Source: Hyalella azteca
Taxonomy: Eukaryota; Arthropoda; Malacostraca; Amphipoda; Hyalellidae
Length of the DNA stretch: 64,000 nucleotides
Assembly (NCBI RefSeq): GCF_000764305.2
Contig: NW_025941287.1
Location: 1-64,000, forward strand
Reading direction: 5' to 3'
A model generated the notes under the pieces. That model saw only the letters and a program-made list of their open reading frames with translations, searched no databases and was not told where the DNA came from. Position numbers and translations under genes: made by a program. Shown here piece after piece: positions 11,302-22,391 of the stretch; within the stretch, counting starts at the first letter, position 1; each line of letters starts with the position of its first letter.

Positions 11302-11374
11302 TTCATAATCACCCTTCACCACCGCCCCTCATCACCCTTCACCACCGCCCCTCATCACCCTTCACCGACGTTCT
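11302..11374. repeat. Short return of the 23-bp satellite
   Basis: About three units (CACCCTTCACCACCGCCCCT type) identical in kind to 7285-7848. Confidence 0.9.
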
Positions 11375-11885
11375 CACCGTCTATCGCAGAGACGAGCATC
11401 GGGCGATTACGAAGAGCGGCATTCGCAGGTTCGCCAAGCCATCGCCGCCATTCCTTCAGCTCGCAAAGCACCGGCGTTATTTCAGCGCTCATGCGCCACA
11501 CTGCACGAACATTAACATTCTGTTTTAGGGAACAGATTAATTTTTTCTGCGAGACTCCACGTAATTTCTGAAGTTAGGATTCTGTTCGCCAATGCCAGGA
11601 TATGTATAAACAGTTGCTGATCTTTCTCCCATCAAGAAAACTTTCGCTTGTGGTATGAAATACGAAAGGTTTTTATTCGCACTGGAAATATTGAGATATA
11701 AAATTATACAGAGGTGATGAAAATAACAATGTAACACTAGTAAAGTTTGATTTAGCTAGAAATAATTAAATATTTGCAAGATAACTATGCAGTGTGCACT
11801 TTACCGACATACTTTACGCCATCAAACAATAGGTCGTCGTTTTTCAGTTTTGCTGACCAGCAACGCAGTTCCTCGGATGTGGCAT
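11375..11885. other. Unique-looking DNA
   Basis: A GC-richer 150-bp part (about 11375-11525) is followed by AT-rich sequence. The 92-codon plus frame at 11250-11528 spans the satellite and is not convincing. Confidence 0.4.
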
Positions 11886-12112
11886 GATGGAATGATCGCC
11901 GTATAACTGAAATGATCAGAGAACAGAAGCCTGCAGATCTGACACTGTGGAATGATCACCGTATAACTGGAATGATCAGAGAACAGAAGCCTGCAGATCT
12001 GGCACGGTGGAATGATCGCCGTATAACTGGAATGATCAGAGAACAGAAGCCTGCAAATGATCGCCGTATAACTGAAATGATCAGAGAACAGAAGCCTGCA
12101 AATGATCGCCAT
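11886..12112 (+). repeat. 45/60-bp repeat, third array, coding-like
   Basis: Two 60-bp units are followed by about two 45-bp units. The plus strand reads MIREQKPADLTLWNDHRITG, then a second 20-residue unit, then 15-residue MIREQKPANDRRITE units. The 60-bp form differs by an in-frame 15-bp insertion (DLTLW or DLARW). The frame then enters the 13-bp satellite without a stop. Confidence 0.8.
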
Positions 12113-12452
12113 CAGTTCTCACCTTCAGTTCACACCTTCAGTTCTCATCTTCAGTTCTCACCTTCAGTTCACACCTTCAGCTCTCACCTTCAGTTTTCAC
12201 CTTCAGTTCTCACCTTCAGTTCTCACCGTCAGTTCTCACCTTCAGTTCACACCTTCAGCTCTCACCTTCAGTTCTCACCTTCAGTTCTCACCTTCAGTTC
12301 TCACCTTCAGTTCTCACCTTCAGTTCTCGCCTTCAGTTCTCACCTTCAGTTCTCACCTTCAGTTCTCACCTTCAGTTCTCACCTTCAGTTCTCACCTTCA
12401 GTTCTCGCCTTCAGTTCTCGCCTTCAGTTCTCACCTTCAGTTCTCACCTTCA
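12113..12452. repeat. 13-bp satellite array
   Basis: About 26 units of CTTCAGTTCTCAC with few variants. All three plus frames stay open as 13-residue repeats, which is expected from the period. Several 128-238-codon frames here are artefacts of this. Confidence 0.9.
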
Positions 12453-13030
12453 TCCAACATTTCCAGCAGCTCACTTCCAAATTGCTAGCATCTCGCTCAG
12501 ATTCTGAACCTCCCGTTGGTATGGCATCAACATTCAGCATTCCTGTCTGCATATCTCTCACGTCCTGCTGCTCGCGTAGAAAATGCATCTGCGTCGAGCA
12601 TTCCAGTTTGCATTTCCTGCACACCTAGCAGCTCCTGCCGAGATTGCATCCACATCCTGCTTCCAGTTTGACTTTTCCACGCATCCAGCGGCTGCCGCCA
12701 ATTTTACATCAGCTTCCTGCATTTCTGTTATCATATCTCTAAAATTCTGCTGGTTACGTCGATACTTAATCCGCTTCTTGCATTTAAGCTTGAAATACGC
12801 TCATATTCTGCAGTTTCCGCTGTTATCGCTTCCGCATCCTGATCTCCAGCTTGCTCCCTTTTCACTTCCTGCAGCTTGCACTGAGATTGCACCTGCATCC
12901 TGCATTCCAGTTTGCATCTCCCTGACATTCTGCAGATCATGTTCAATTTTTTTAATCCTGCGTTCCAGTTTGCAAATGTTACATTCTGCAGCTCCTGCCA
13001 ATATTACCTCCGCATCCTGCATTCTATTGC
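12453..13030 (-). repeat. Degenerate repeat with coiled-coil-like minus-strand frames
   Basis: Loosely repeated 60-70-bp modules rich in CTGCAG and GCATCCTGC. On the minus strand they read as units like LQNVREMQTGMQDAGAIS and DVRDMQTGMLNVDAI, charged and Met/Gln-rich as in a coiled coil. The frame is broken by stops and shifts. It may be a decayed repetitive coding exon or simply an old minisatellite. Confidence 0.45.
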
Positions 13031-13146
13031 ATGTTCCTCACATAGTGCAGTTTCCCTCTAATGTCTTAATTCATGTCTGCATGTTCCTGACATAGTGCAG
13101 TTTCCCTCTCATGTTCCTCACATAGTGCAGTTTCCCTCTAATGTCT
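13020..13146. repeat. Three-unit repeat (CATGTTCCTCACATAGTGCA)
   Basis: Three copies of CATGTTCCT(C/G)ACATAGTGCAGTTTCCCTCT occur with spacing of 31 to about 50 bp. Confidence 0.8.
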
Positions 13147-13741
13147 CCCAGCAGAAAAGAGCTACCCTCACCATTGTGCTAGAGAAGCGCATCAAGGGTC
13201 CAGTTTGTGGGCCAGACACAGAGGTTGCTTTAATATATATTGCTCTGACCTAGCCAGCGTTCAAAGAAGTGCGGGTGCGAGGAATAAAATTTACATTTTG
13301 CGCTATCTCGGCGCTCCGCCATCTATAAGATCGCTATTGCAAAATTGGACTCGGTTCTAAATGGCGTTTCTATGGAGAAAAGTCTCGCTTATTGGAATAC
13401 TTAGGACATTTGCAGCGATCCGGGGTCTTCTTTGGTGGCGCTGTCGAGAAAATCTTCCCTCGTAAAATTGTAGAAATATCATTCATGCATCCGATATTTA
13501 GACGACATTGAAGTGGTTCAGAAAATATTTAAGAGCAGAGAGCAGGAAAAATTAAATTATATGGCCAAGACACTGTAAAGTTTGCATATTTCCCATTCTT
13601 TTTAAACTTTTAAGAGCTTCAATCTTCTTTTCTGTTGTAAGAAGATGCAAGTTTCTGGTAAATATTAGATTAATATTTACTATTTATATTTTTTAGTCTC
13701 CTCTGACGTGACCTCGGTAGGAACCCTTAACACTTATAAGT
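13147..13741. other. Unique-looking DNA before repeat part C
   Basis: No gene or mobile element supported. Confidence 0.4.
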
Positions 13742-14464
13742 CATTCTGGTTTGTGATTCAACCACAGAGGTACGTGGTTCTTTTAGTCGTGGTTATTTAT
13801 AGTGTTACCTGTGCCCTGGTGTTTAAGTGATGCTTTCATTGACGTATTAGCGAATATTCTTAGTTATATAATTTCTGTATCTTATGTCATCCATGCTATA
13901 CTGTATTTATGTGTTTATTATTTTATTTATTTCGTTGGTTATAAATTTGTGTTTTTGTTTTATATGGGCACATAGGATCCGAAATAGCGACTTGAATAGA
14001 TCATCTCTGGAAATGAATAGTCCTAGAGAAAACGCACGGTTTTGTTATTGGTTTTGTATTTATTGATATGTTGCTTCAATTATTATTTTAGTTCATTTAT
14101 TCAGTTTTATTCATACTGCTTTTAATAGCGATAATTTTTACCACATGATCATACGTATATGTCTGGGGCCACTGACCGCTTTGTTTGCATATTATTTATT
14201 TATTGAATGGACCATGACACTGTCAGAGACACGCCATTTGGAGATGTCTCTTCGAAGCTTCTCGCTTCAATTAAATCATTCGCCTGATTTTATCACAGGC
14301 CTATTGAAGTATTCAATTAAAAAGAAATATAGAAAGTGTCCTAAACCCTCCAATTAAAGTGATTGATATCTCTTTTTCGCTCTGATTTGTTGTTTTAAAC
14401 TTGACGAAAGGGTTGTAGGTAAACAGTCGTTATGGCAAATGGCTGATTGTATTCTTCAACAAAG

Positions 14465-14499
14465 GTATAATAATTACTTAGAAGAAGTAATTATTATAC
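14465..14499. repeat. Perfect 15-bp hairpin absent from the sister copy
   Basis: GTATAATAATTACTT, five-base loop AGAAG, then the exact reverse complement. The other copy of part C (near 32108) has the left arm but different sequence where the right arm should be. Confidence 0.9.
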
Positions 14500-14614
14500 T
14501 TTAGAGTAGAAGAAAAACTAAAAACTTGAGTTTGAATGCTATATATATATGTGTGCTCGATATAACTATTAATTTGGCACGCCGTTGTAGTTATATTTGA
14601 AGGTGTAGTGAAAA

Positions 14615-14778
14615 CATCAATTGGATGGCAGAGCGAGGCTTGCTTTGCGTCAGCATCACAAATAATTGACTTTGATGAACGTCGATCACATCCTCGATGA
14701 CCGACCGATGTCGGATGAAAGACAGACTTTGGACCGCCGATAATATAACAGTTACTGTAATATTGTATTGCAGTGTTG
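14615..14778. other. 164-bp ultra-similar island in part C
   Basis: Aligns to 32261-32424 without gaps and with one difference (T versus C near 14645), while both flanks differ every several bases. It contains the near-palindrome GACCGACCGATGTCGGATG. Function is unknown. Confidence 0.85.
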
Positions 14779-15231
14779 ACGGCATGCAGGCTTCAGAGTT
14801 GTCGCTTAATAGTTATTCCGTGTTTAGATCTCGAGATTGAATCCATTGCAGTGATCTGAAGCCCACAAGCAGACGTGATTCAGTTCCAAGCGTGGACAAT
14901 TCACAGACTTGCAGGGTGACAAGTTTAGTACAATTTGCAGCCAAATGTGTTCAACTTATTCATTAGGTATTAATAATTATTCATTGATAGTTGATAGTGA
15001 TCGTTTGAAAAATCACTTACTCCTGGAGAATGCGAGAGATTAAAAACTTTTTATTGTTTTAATTGGACTGTAAATATTAGCAACTCACAAATGCTGTCGA
15101 GTTTATAGCAAAGATTAAGTGTTGCACGAGCCTCTTCCTATAAAATTCCTCTAAAAATTCGATGATACTTGTCCAGAGCAAAGGAACAAAAAATCCGATG
15201 AAAAGCCATAATTACGGAATTTAGGTTCGGT

Positions 15232-16204
15232 GTGACTTGCCTTGAGATTAACGAGACCTGTCATGAGACCTGCCACGAGACCTGCCATGAGACCTGCCAT
15301 GAGACCTGCCATGAGACCTGCCTTGAGATTCAGGAGCTAACTTGGCTAGTGAATAATACTTCGAATGAATATAATCAGCGGATTAAAAGCTACCTAAACA
15401 TTTTATGAACTCAATACATGAGATGACCTCAAAAATATTTTCTCTGTCGTTTTACGAACTCTTCTGTTTTTTTTTTTAATAATTATTACTGCAGAGATCG
15501 AAAAGTCTTGACAGTGCATCGTAATATAAGATGAAATATTTTCCAAAAATATCCGATGCACAGAATCTTTCACACGAATCATTCACACCGTTCTCACGAT
15601 ATTTGCCAAGTCGACCTTGCAATATTGATCAAGTGAGCGTAATAATAAATGGGCAGTTATAAGACCCACGAGAATGATCCATGCAAAGCGTTCCATAAAA
15701 TATTACAGTGGTACTTCGGCCCAAGCATCGCTATCTCAATCCACTCGCGTTAATGTTATTTGTTACTTTTATTCTTTATAATCAACTGCAACAGAAAACA
15801 ACTGGAATTTGTGTGAGAAATTAAATTAAAAAAATTAGATTTTTAGTCCAAGGTCTGGAAATTAATTGCTATTTTCACCAAGCACTCAAGAGGAGCAATA
15901 ATCTTTCCATCAAATTATTTTTTCGTGAAGCTTGTTATTTTTCCATTGAGGTAGAGGAAGTTTATCTTTGTAATTATTATTATTAGTAAAGTGCTCAAAG
16001 CTTCCTTTAATGAATGACCTGTACAAAATTGAACTCTATTTAAATAATACTTTTTTCCTTATTTATTACACCGCAAGATGTCTTTATTTGTTTACACTCG
16101 TCCTATAAGAGGCAGTAAATCATAGCTTAACTCTAAGCCTCAGAATTCGGGCGATAAAACATGAAACTGAAATTATGCCAGACACGGACGACCGCAACGT
16201 GATA
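15232..16204. other. Mostly unique DNA with a 12-bp repeat
   Basis: Positions 15253-15327 hold about six units of GAGACCTGCCAT. The rest is AT-rich with no gene I can support. Confidence 0.6.
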
Positions 16205-16634
16205 GCGATAATAGAAGTAGACTTATAATAAATAATGGAAGTAGACTTTTAATAGATAATAGAAGTAGACTTATAATAAATAATGGAAGTAGACTTATAA
16301 TAGATAATAGAAATAGATTTACAATAGATAATAGAAGTAGACTTATAATAGATAATAGAAGTAGACCTATTATAGATAATAGAAATAGATTTACAATAGA
16401 TAATAGAAGTAGACTTAAAATAGATAATAGAAGTAGACTTGTAATTGATAATAGAGGTAGACTTATAATAGACAATAGAAGTAGACTTATATAATAGATA
16501 ATAGAAGTAGACCTATAAAAGATAATAGAAGTAGACTTATAATAGATAATAGAATAGACTTATTAAAGATAATAGAAGTAGACTTATAATAGATAATAGG
16601 AGTAGACTTATAATAGATAATAGAAGTAGACTTC
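16205..16634. repeat. 24-bp satellite (part R), first segment
   Basis: About 18 units of a 24-bp repeat (AGAAGTAGACTTATAATAG plus ATAAT) with point variants. Being 8 codons long, it keeps frames open on both strands, e.g. SRLIIDNR on the plus strand. The same array occurs at 17419-17540 and 29263-29519. Confidence 0.9.
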
Positions 16635-16639
16635 AAGAA

Positions 16640-16760
16640 TAGAGGCTAAAACCAAAAAAGTTGCATAAAACATTTTACTGAATAAAAGTCCTAGATAAAT
16701 AAAACAGAACGTTTCGGCTATGCCCATTATCAGCTAGTAGAATACATCTGGAAATACATG
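16640..16760 (-). mobile_element. PLE 3' tail fragment, minus strand
   Basis: The reverse complement carries CTAGCTGATAATGGGCATAG, then CCGAAACGTTCTG, a small stem-loop typical of Penelope-like 3' regions. It faces away from the PLE coding fragment that follows, giving a head-to-head arrangement. Confidence 0.5.
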
Positions 16761-16839
16761 GAAATCAATTTTAGTAAATAAATTTAGAAAATGATAAGGA
16801 AAGCAAGGAAGAAAACAACTATTGACCTAGAATCGAAAG

Positions 16840-17418
16840 ATGAAAAGAGCTGGATTGGTTATTCAATTTAGGTTTAAGTTCTCTTCTGAAATAAATTCTG
16901 TGAAGACATTGTTGTCCCGAGCTTTTAGAGTTTGTTCAAGCTATGTGTTTTTATATGACGAATTTGTATTTCTCAAAGAGTTTTTTCGCAACAACGGCTA
17001 TTCATCCTTTCTTATTGACAAACTCATTTCAAATATTTTATCTAAAAGGTACGATCCACCATCCATCACATTTGGCCCGTCCCTCAGAAAAATTTACCTG
17101 TCCTTTCCTTATTTCGGCCACCAATCCGAACGTATGAAAATTGATATCCAAAGACTTCTCTCGGAATATTTCATCGGTATAGAGTTCAATATTATTTTGG
17201 TAAATAAATTTACAATAGGTTCTTTTTTCAATTACAAAGATAGACTTCCTTTAGCATCTAGGTCTTCTCTAGTATATTCTTTCAGTTGTGCACAATGTGC
17301 ATCTAGCTACGTCGGTATGACCGCACGAGCACTTTTCACCAGAGTTGCCGAACATGCTGGAAGAAGTTTCCGCACTAGGCGTCCACTTGCTCAGCCGCCT
17401 CATTCATCAGTCAGACAA
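16840..17418 (+). pseudogene. Penelope-like retroelement, RT thumb plus GIY-YIG fragment
   Basis: About 193 residues match the C-terminal half of PLE polyproteins. LLSRAFRVCSS and EFFRNNGY lie near residues 24-54, IYLSFPYFGHQSE near 85-97, and FNIILVNKFTIGSFFNYKD near 116-134. The GIY-YIG endonuclease follows (LVYSFSC..C, SYVGMTARALFTRVAEH, residues 144-172), with the Cys pair and His of the PLE type. The RT catalytic region is missing upstream. After SSVRQ the frame enters the 24-bp satellite, so the rest of the endonuclease, including its expected catalytic Glu, is lost. The frame reads on as SRLIIDNR repeats to a stop at 17542-17544. This is a dead copy. The ATG at 16840 is only the first ATG in the open frame, not a true start. 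Confidence 0.88.
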
Positions 17419-17540
17419 AGTAGACTTATAATAGATAATAGAAGTAGACTTATAATTGACAATAGAAGTAGACTTATAATAGATAGCAGAAGTAGACTTA
17501 TAATAGATAATAGAAGTAGACATATAATAGATCATAAAAA
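17419..17540. repeat. 24-bp satellite (part R), second segment
   Basis: About five units, same family as 16205-16634. The PLE piece sits between the two segments. Confidence 0.9.
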
Positions 17541-17550
17541 TTGACCCACC

Positions 17551-18814
17551 AAGAAAATTGCTGGAACTCATGTCATCAATGGTCAGTAACGTGCTGAATT
17601 TTCCAGAAAATAAAAATCACAATTTGAAAGATAAATGTGAAGATAAATGCAATAATAAATGAAGCCGAAAGAAAAAAATTCTCGCAGACTCTGTACTTTT
17701 ATAATAAGTGTTTTTGATGTTTACGTTACAATTTTAATGAGACCCTCGATCGTATTAAAATTTTCAAAGGAAATTGGTCCTTGGCTCTTGACTGTGACGT
17801 TTCAGAGCACGCAAAATAACATTTGTTCTTTGCAATGAAATATTCAATACATTTTGGAGAAGGAGATTTTGATGATATTTTAAAACTTTCTCCGCCTAAT
17901 TCAATAGTTTTTAAACAATAGGACTACCTCACTAAATTAGCAGTGGTCACGCCTAAGGCATACAAGGAGATCGGCATATCGAGAACTGGTAATTGGTTAA
18001 TCAATCATCCTCACGATATCAGGTGCCGATATTGGTCAGTCGCGATAAATCGGTGTCAATAACATGACTTGGCAATCGTAAAAATTATAGACTGGAAAGA
18101 TTCTTACCATTTCATCTTCTTATATTTTGAAAATCATATATTTCATTTAAAATATCAACGTATGTTTAATCAACAAGTTATTGCTGTGATAGGTTGAAAC
18201 ATACACACTAAATGTATAATTAATTCTGATCGTTGAAAGACATCTTAATAAATTATGCACGATACTAACTCAGCAGCTCTTCAACTTAGTGCCTGGTATG
18301 CGATATTAACGGCAGACGGGTTTTGTTAAATCCCGCGACTCTCAAGCATTAGAAAAAATCAGAGACTCCAGCACCGGCCTCTCATCGGCCGCATGCTAAG
18401 CTTGCTAAAAATTATAATTCAATAGACTGAGCCGCAAGAATTCTCAATTGCTCAACTGGTCCTAAATTCGGCAGAGATTGGAATCTCGTGCTGGAATTCA
18501 TGCCGAATGGTCGGGGAATTTTGACGAGACGCAGGCGCGGTGTGACGGCGATGAGAGCGTAAAATTGGCTGCAAATGCAGAATTGCAGGGCCCAGTGAGA
18601 TGAAAGACTCGTACGGTAATTACAGTGAACGCCACTCGGGTGTCCTAGTGAGATGAAAGACGTGGCTGCAAATGCAGAATTGCAGGGCCCAGTGAGATGA
18701 AAGACTCGTACGGTAATTACAGTGAACGCCACTCGGGTGTCCTAGTGAGATGAAAGACGCGTACGGTAATTACGGTGAACGCCACTCGGGTGTCCGCTTG
18801 GACACTCAGCACAT
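17551..18814. repeat. Composite repeat, part B, copy 1
   Basis: Homologous to 29524-31230. It lacks a roughly 540-bp insertion present in the other copy. Near the right end a roughly 96-bp segment (GGCTGCAAATGCAGAATTGC...) is tandemly duplicated (18567 and 18663). The 106-codon minus frame here just reflects that duplication. Confidence 0.85.
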
Positions 18815-18838
18815 GCAGACATCGTGATCTATTTTACG

Positions 18839-19683
18839 TTCATTGAAAACATTGTTGTATAGCAGTGTAACAGAGGGTTTTGGATAAATACTCTTATTTT
18901 TAAGATTTTATGTTCATTTCATCAAATCGTTTTTCGTGTTATACCAATGATTAAGTTAAATTTATTTTAATTTAAGAGCGACTAGATGAAACCCTGATGG
19001 ATGAAAGTGAAAATTTATGGCATATAAATACAAATAGAATTCACCGAAATTTCAATTGAAATGCATTTGCGTGCCGACCTCATTCAGTTGTGCGCATTTA
19101 CGCCGAGATGTTCGACGTTCCGCTAATCTAAAGATATTTTAAAAATTTAGCCTCCCCCTATAGTGCTACAGATTCGAGGATTATTGAATTATTGCATACT
19201 AATGAATGTATACCATAATTGGCTCTGTTTATCCCTAATATACAAGGAAAATGGCAAAAATAGTCTTCCAAAGCAATTTTTTTATTGGTTTATTGAGATT
19301 TTAGTTTCAACCGTCAAAATTTATTCGTACCAATTAATTGTAATTGTATAGAATTTCTTAACTGATTACGAATATTGTTTAGGAAACTTTTTAAATATTT
19401 TAATTAAAACATCTTAACAAATTTCTCTTTCTCTGTTATTAAATTACAAGATTATTCTTAATTTAGGTAATCATTTAACTTGAAGAAACACTCAACCAAG
19501 AATGTAAAGGTTGAAATTTCTGTCCCTTGTAAAATCCCGACACGATAGGTATAGCGGATACATTTCCTGGAATAACTCGATATGTAATATTTCAATGTTC
19601 CCTCGACTAACTCGGAAATTAATTAATGAACTGATTGATTGAATTTAAGCAAGATGTAATGAGGAAAATAACACTATCTTTTC
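18839..19683. other. AT-rich DNA left of the Tc1 element
   Basis: Nothing recognisable. Confidence 0.4.
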
Positions 19684-21180
19684 AGGACGCAATGTAATTT
19701 CAAAACGTTTTAACATGCAAAATTTCTGTAACACCGTGAGACACAATTATTCTTACAGTTGGAAAATACTAACATAGTTGCAATAATAATAATCATGTTC
19801 TGTCATGCTCATAACCTCCAACATTCTTTTTTTATAGTTTTTGCTGAGATTCGCTGTGATATCCGATTGGATATTATCCCATTCTTCAATTGCGACTTGT
19901 TTCAATTCCTGGCGCTTCTTAGGGGCCCCATTATTGACTTTATATCTTTCAATTCCTGCCATAATTCTCAATCGGGTTTAAGTCGGGGCTATTCGGTGGC
20001 TACGGAAGAACAGCGACCTTCGTTGTATTAAGCCAAGTGGTCGTAAAGGTTTCGAAGTATGCTTCGAATCATTTCCATCTTACTGGTGGATCCATCGTCG
20101 TTCAAGACCCAAATTCAGAATAGATGTTTGCAGGGTTTTCTTCAAAATCCAAATATACACATCTGAGTTCATTATTCAATCAATTAGAACTAACGTCCCG
20201 GTGTCAATTGAGGAGAGAATAACCCCAAAACATCATTAAATCACCTTCATGCTTGACTGTCGGGAATGTGTTCTTCTGAAGAAAAGCTGGAGTTTTTTTA
20301 TTTATTTTCATTTTTGCGACCAATATTCATCGAATTATTTTGTCCAACTATCTAAATTTTTGTTTCGTTACTCCGTAATATTTGGTTCCAAAAACTTTCC
20401 TCTTTGTCAACGTAAGATCTTGCGAATGTCAAGCGAACAGCAGCAAGCATGACATTGGGTGTGAAGTGGGACTCGTCGAGGTCTGCGCCCAAGCAGGCCA
20501 TTAATGTTGAGACAGCGCTGTATGGTGCGCTGACTCACGCTTGTTCCCTCACTAGCTAATCTATTGGCAATGTCGTTCAACTCCACTCTTGGGTTCATAC
20601 TACCTCGCAACACAGTTTTCTAACTGATCGTTCTGATATTTGGGCTTCTTGGAATGTTCAGGCATTTCGAGATGCACCCATAACCATTGCCAGATTTGTG
20701 GAGGTCAATAATTTTGCGTCTCAAATCCATACTGAGCTCCTTCGTCTTGCCCATCTTGAAGTTTGCAGTTAAGAGGCAGGAACCGACACCTCTTGAATGA
20801 CGTCACCGATAATAATGTACACTGGGATAATATCAAACCAGATACCACTTCGAATCTCATTAAAAACTATAGAAAGAGACTGCTGCTGGTTATCAAGATG
20901 AAAGGATTTGCCATTGATTATTATCATTGATTATTATTATTGCAACTATGTTAGTAGTTTTAGAACTGTATACGAATAATTGTGTCTGAAGGTGCTGGCG
21001 GAATTTTGAATGTCGAAACGTTTTGAAATTAAATTTTGTTCTGAAAATGTAGTTTTATTTTCTTTATAACATACTGCTTAGTTCAATCAAATCTTAGGCT
21101 CATTCATAGATTAATTCTCGATTTCTCCAAGAAACATTGAAAGGAAAGAGGTGTACGAATAATTTTGTCGCTAACTGTAC
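19684..21180 (-). mobile_element. Tc1/mariner-superfamily transposon, decayed
   Basis: Subterminal inverted repeats of roughly 115 bp (19684-19798 and about 20931-21050) share AATTTCAAAACGTTT, GACACAATTATTC and ACATAGTTGCAATAATAATA. The outer right end, GTACGAATAATTTTGTCGCT..., repeats the inner motif ACGAATAATTNTGTC in direct orientation. This gives an IR/DR-like layout as in some Tc1 elements. I could not find the matching outer left end, so the left side may be truncated. Confidence 0.8.
19753..20754 (-). pseudogene. Tc1-like transposase pseudogene
   Basis: The minus strand starts MGKTKELSMDLRRKIIDLHK at 20754, a textbook Tc1 N-terminal helix-turn-helix. The second DNA-binding part follows (RVELNDIANRLASEGTSVSQ, then RTIQRCL), then traces of the DDE core (GNDSKHTS near 20085). 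The C-terminus is EEWDNIQSDITANLSKNYKK, then RMLEVMS, with a stop at 19753-19755. Total length, about 1.0 kb, matches a full Tc1 transposase of about 330-340 residues. Several frameshifts and stops interrupt the middle, and longer open pieces remain only at 20407-20613 and 19753-19971. The family's function is cut-and-paste transposition into TA. This copy cannot encode an active enzyme. Confidence 0.9.
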
Positions 21181-21839
21181 ATATGTGCTCCTCCAAAATA
21201 CTCAGGTAAGCAAATTTTCTCAAATAAATTGTACATACATAGATAGTACTCATTAATAAATTCTTCAGCTATAGAAATTTTGAATAAGTTACTAATATGA
21301 GTACTTGTATAGATGGAGATTTATTTTTATATTATTCGCGTAAATAAATTTTGTTGATTCACATCTTCAACTTATGAAATCCAGATAATAGTAAAAAGAA
21401 GTTTGTGTATTATATATAAAAAATTGCGTAGAATGAATAGATTTTTAAATAAAACTTCATGTATTAGCATTTTTCGGTAGGTCTAAAGAACATTAAGATA
21501 ACGAGGTATCTCGCTCCAAGCCTTTAGCGACATTGTATGTTCAACAACGGAATTTAGGTTCTTCCTTTGTTAATAGCGAGTTTGTTAGGAAAACTCTCTT
21601 GTGAAGGTTTTGAGGAAAATTAAATCTACGAGTTAATCATTGGTCTGAGAGGTCGAGAGAACTTTGAAAATTGGACCAAGATCGACTTATTCACTAAGTG
21701 AAAAGAAACGTACTTCGTTTGATTGATAGAATGATTGTTTGATTAGTTAGAATAGAGTTCAAATTGTTCCCTGAATGATCGCTGCATAATCGATGACGAT
21801 GAAAGGTTGTCATGACAAGAATCAAATTTGCCTTTGAGA
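21181..21839. other. AT-rich DNA
   Basis: No supported feature. Confidence 0.4.
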
Positions 21840-22160
21840 CGTTCCACTCCATTGCTGTAATAAAAGTTAAAATTTCACTAATATAGAGCTTATTTTGAAC
21901 GTACTCCACTCCACTGGTGCATTATAAGGTGACATTTTACTAATAAAAAGCTTATTTTGAAAAGGTGAAATTTTACTAATATAAGACTTATTCTGAACTC
22001 ATTATACTACATTACTGAATTAAAGCTGACATTTTACTAATATAAAGCTTATTTTAAACTTACTCCACTCCATTCATGTATTATAAGGTGACATTGTACT
22101 AATATAAAGATTTTTTTAACTTATTCCACCCCATTGCTATATTATAAGCGGGCATTTCAA
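21840..22160. repeat. Degenerate repeat of about 60-65 bp
   Basis: Four to five diverged units contain TACTCCACTCCATTG, ATTATAAGGTGACATTTTAC and TAATATAAAGCTTATTTT in the same order. Confidence 0.75.
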
Positions 22161-22391
22161 TGTCACAGCGCCTACTTACTAAAAATGCAAAGTGATCAGA
22201 AGGGTTGCTGATAAACATGGTGTACATAATAAGTTAATTGCATGCTGAAAAGTGACCAATTTAGTGACTGCAAAATTAAAAGTTATGTAATTATGAATAA
22301 TCGATTATTTACTATGGGAAATTAAAAATGAAAAATTAACATAAGAATTAATTGCCGGGCTGAAGTAACGCTGAGTCAGAACTGAACTCAA

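Larger units (their letters stand above)
13742..15231. repeat. Composite repeat, part C, copy 1
   Basis: Homologous to 31384-32871 from CATTCTGGTTTGTGATTCAA to GGAATTTAGG. It is visibly diverged over most of its length but nearly identical over 14615-14778. It has no long open frame. Class unknown: I see no terminal inverted repeats, poly(A) tail or reverse-transcriptase frame. Confidence 0.85.
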
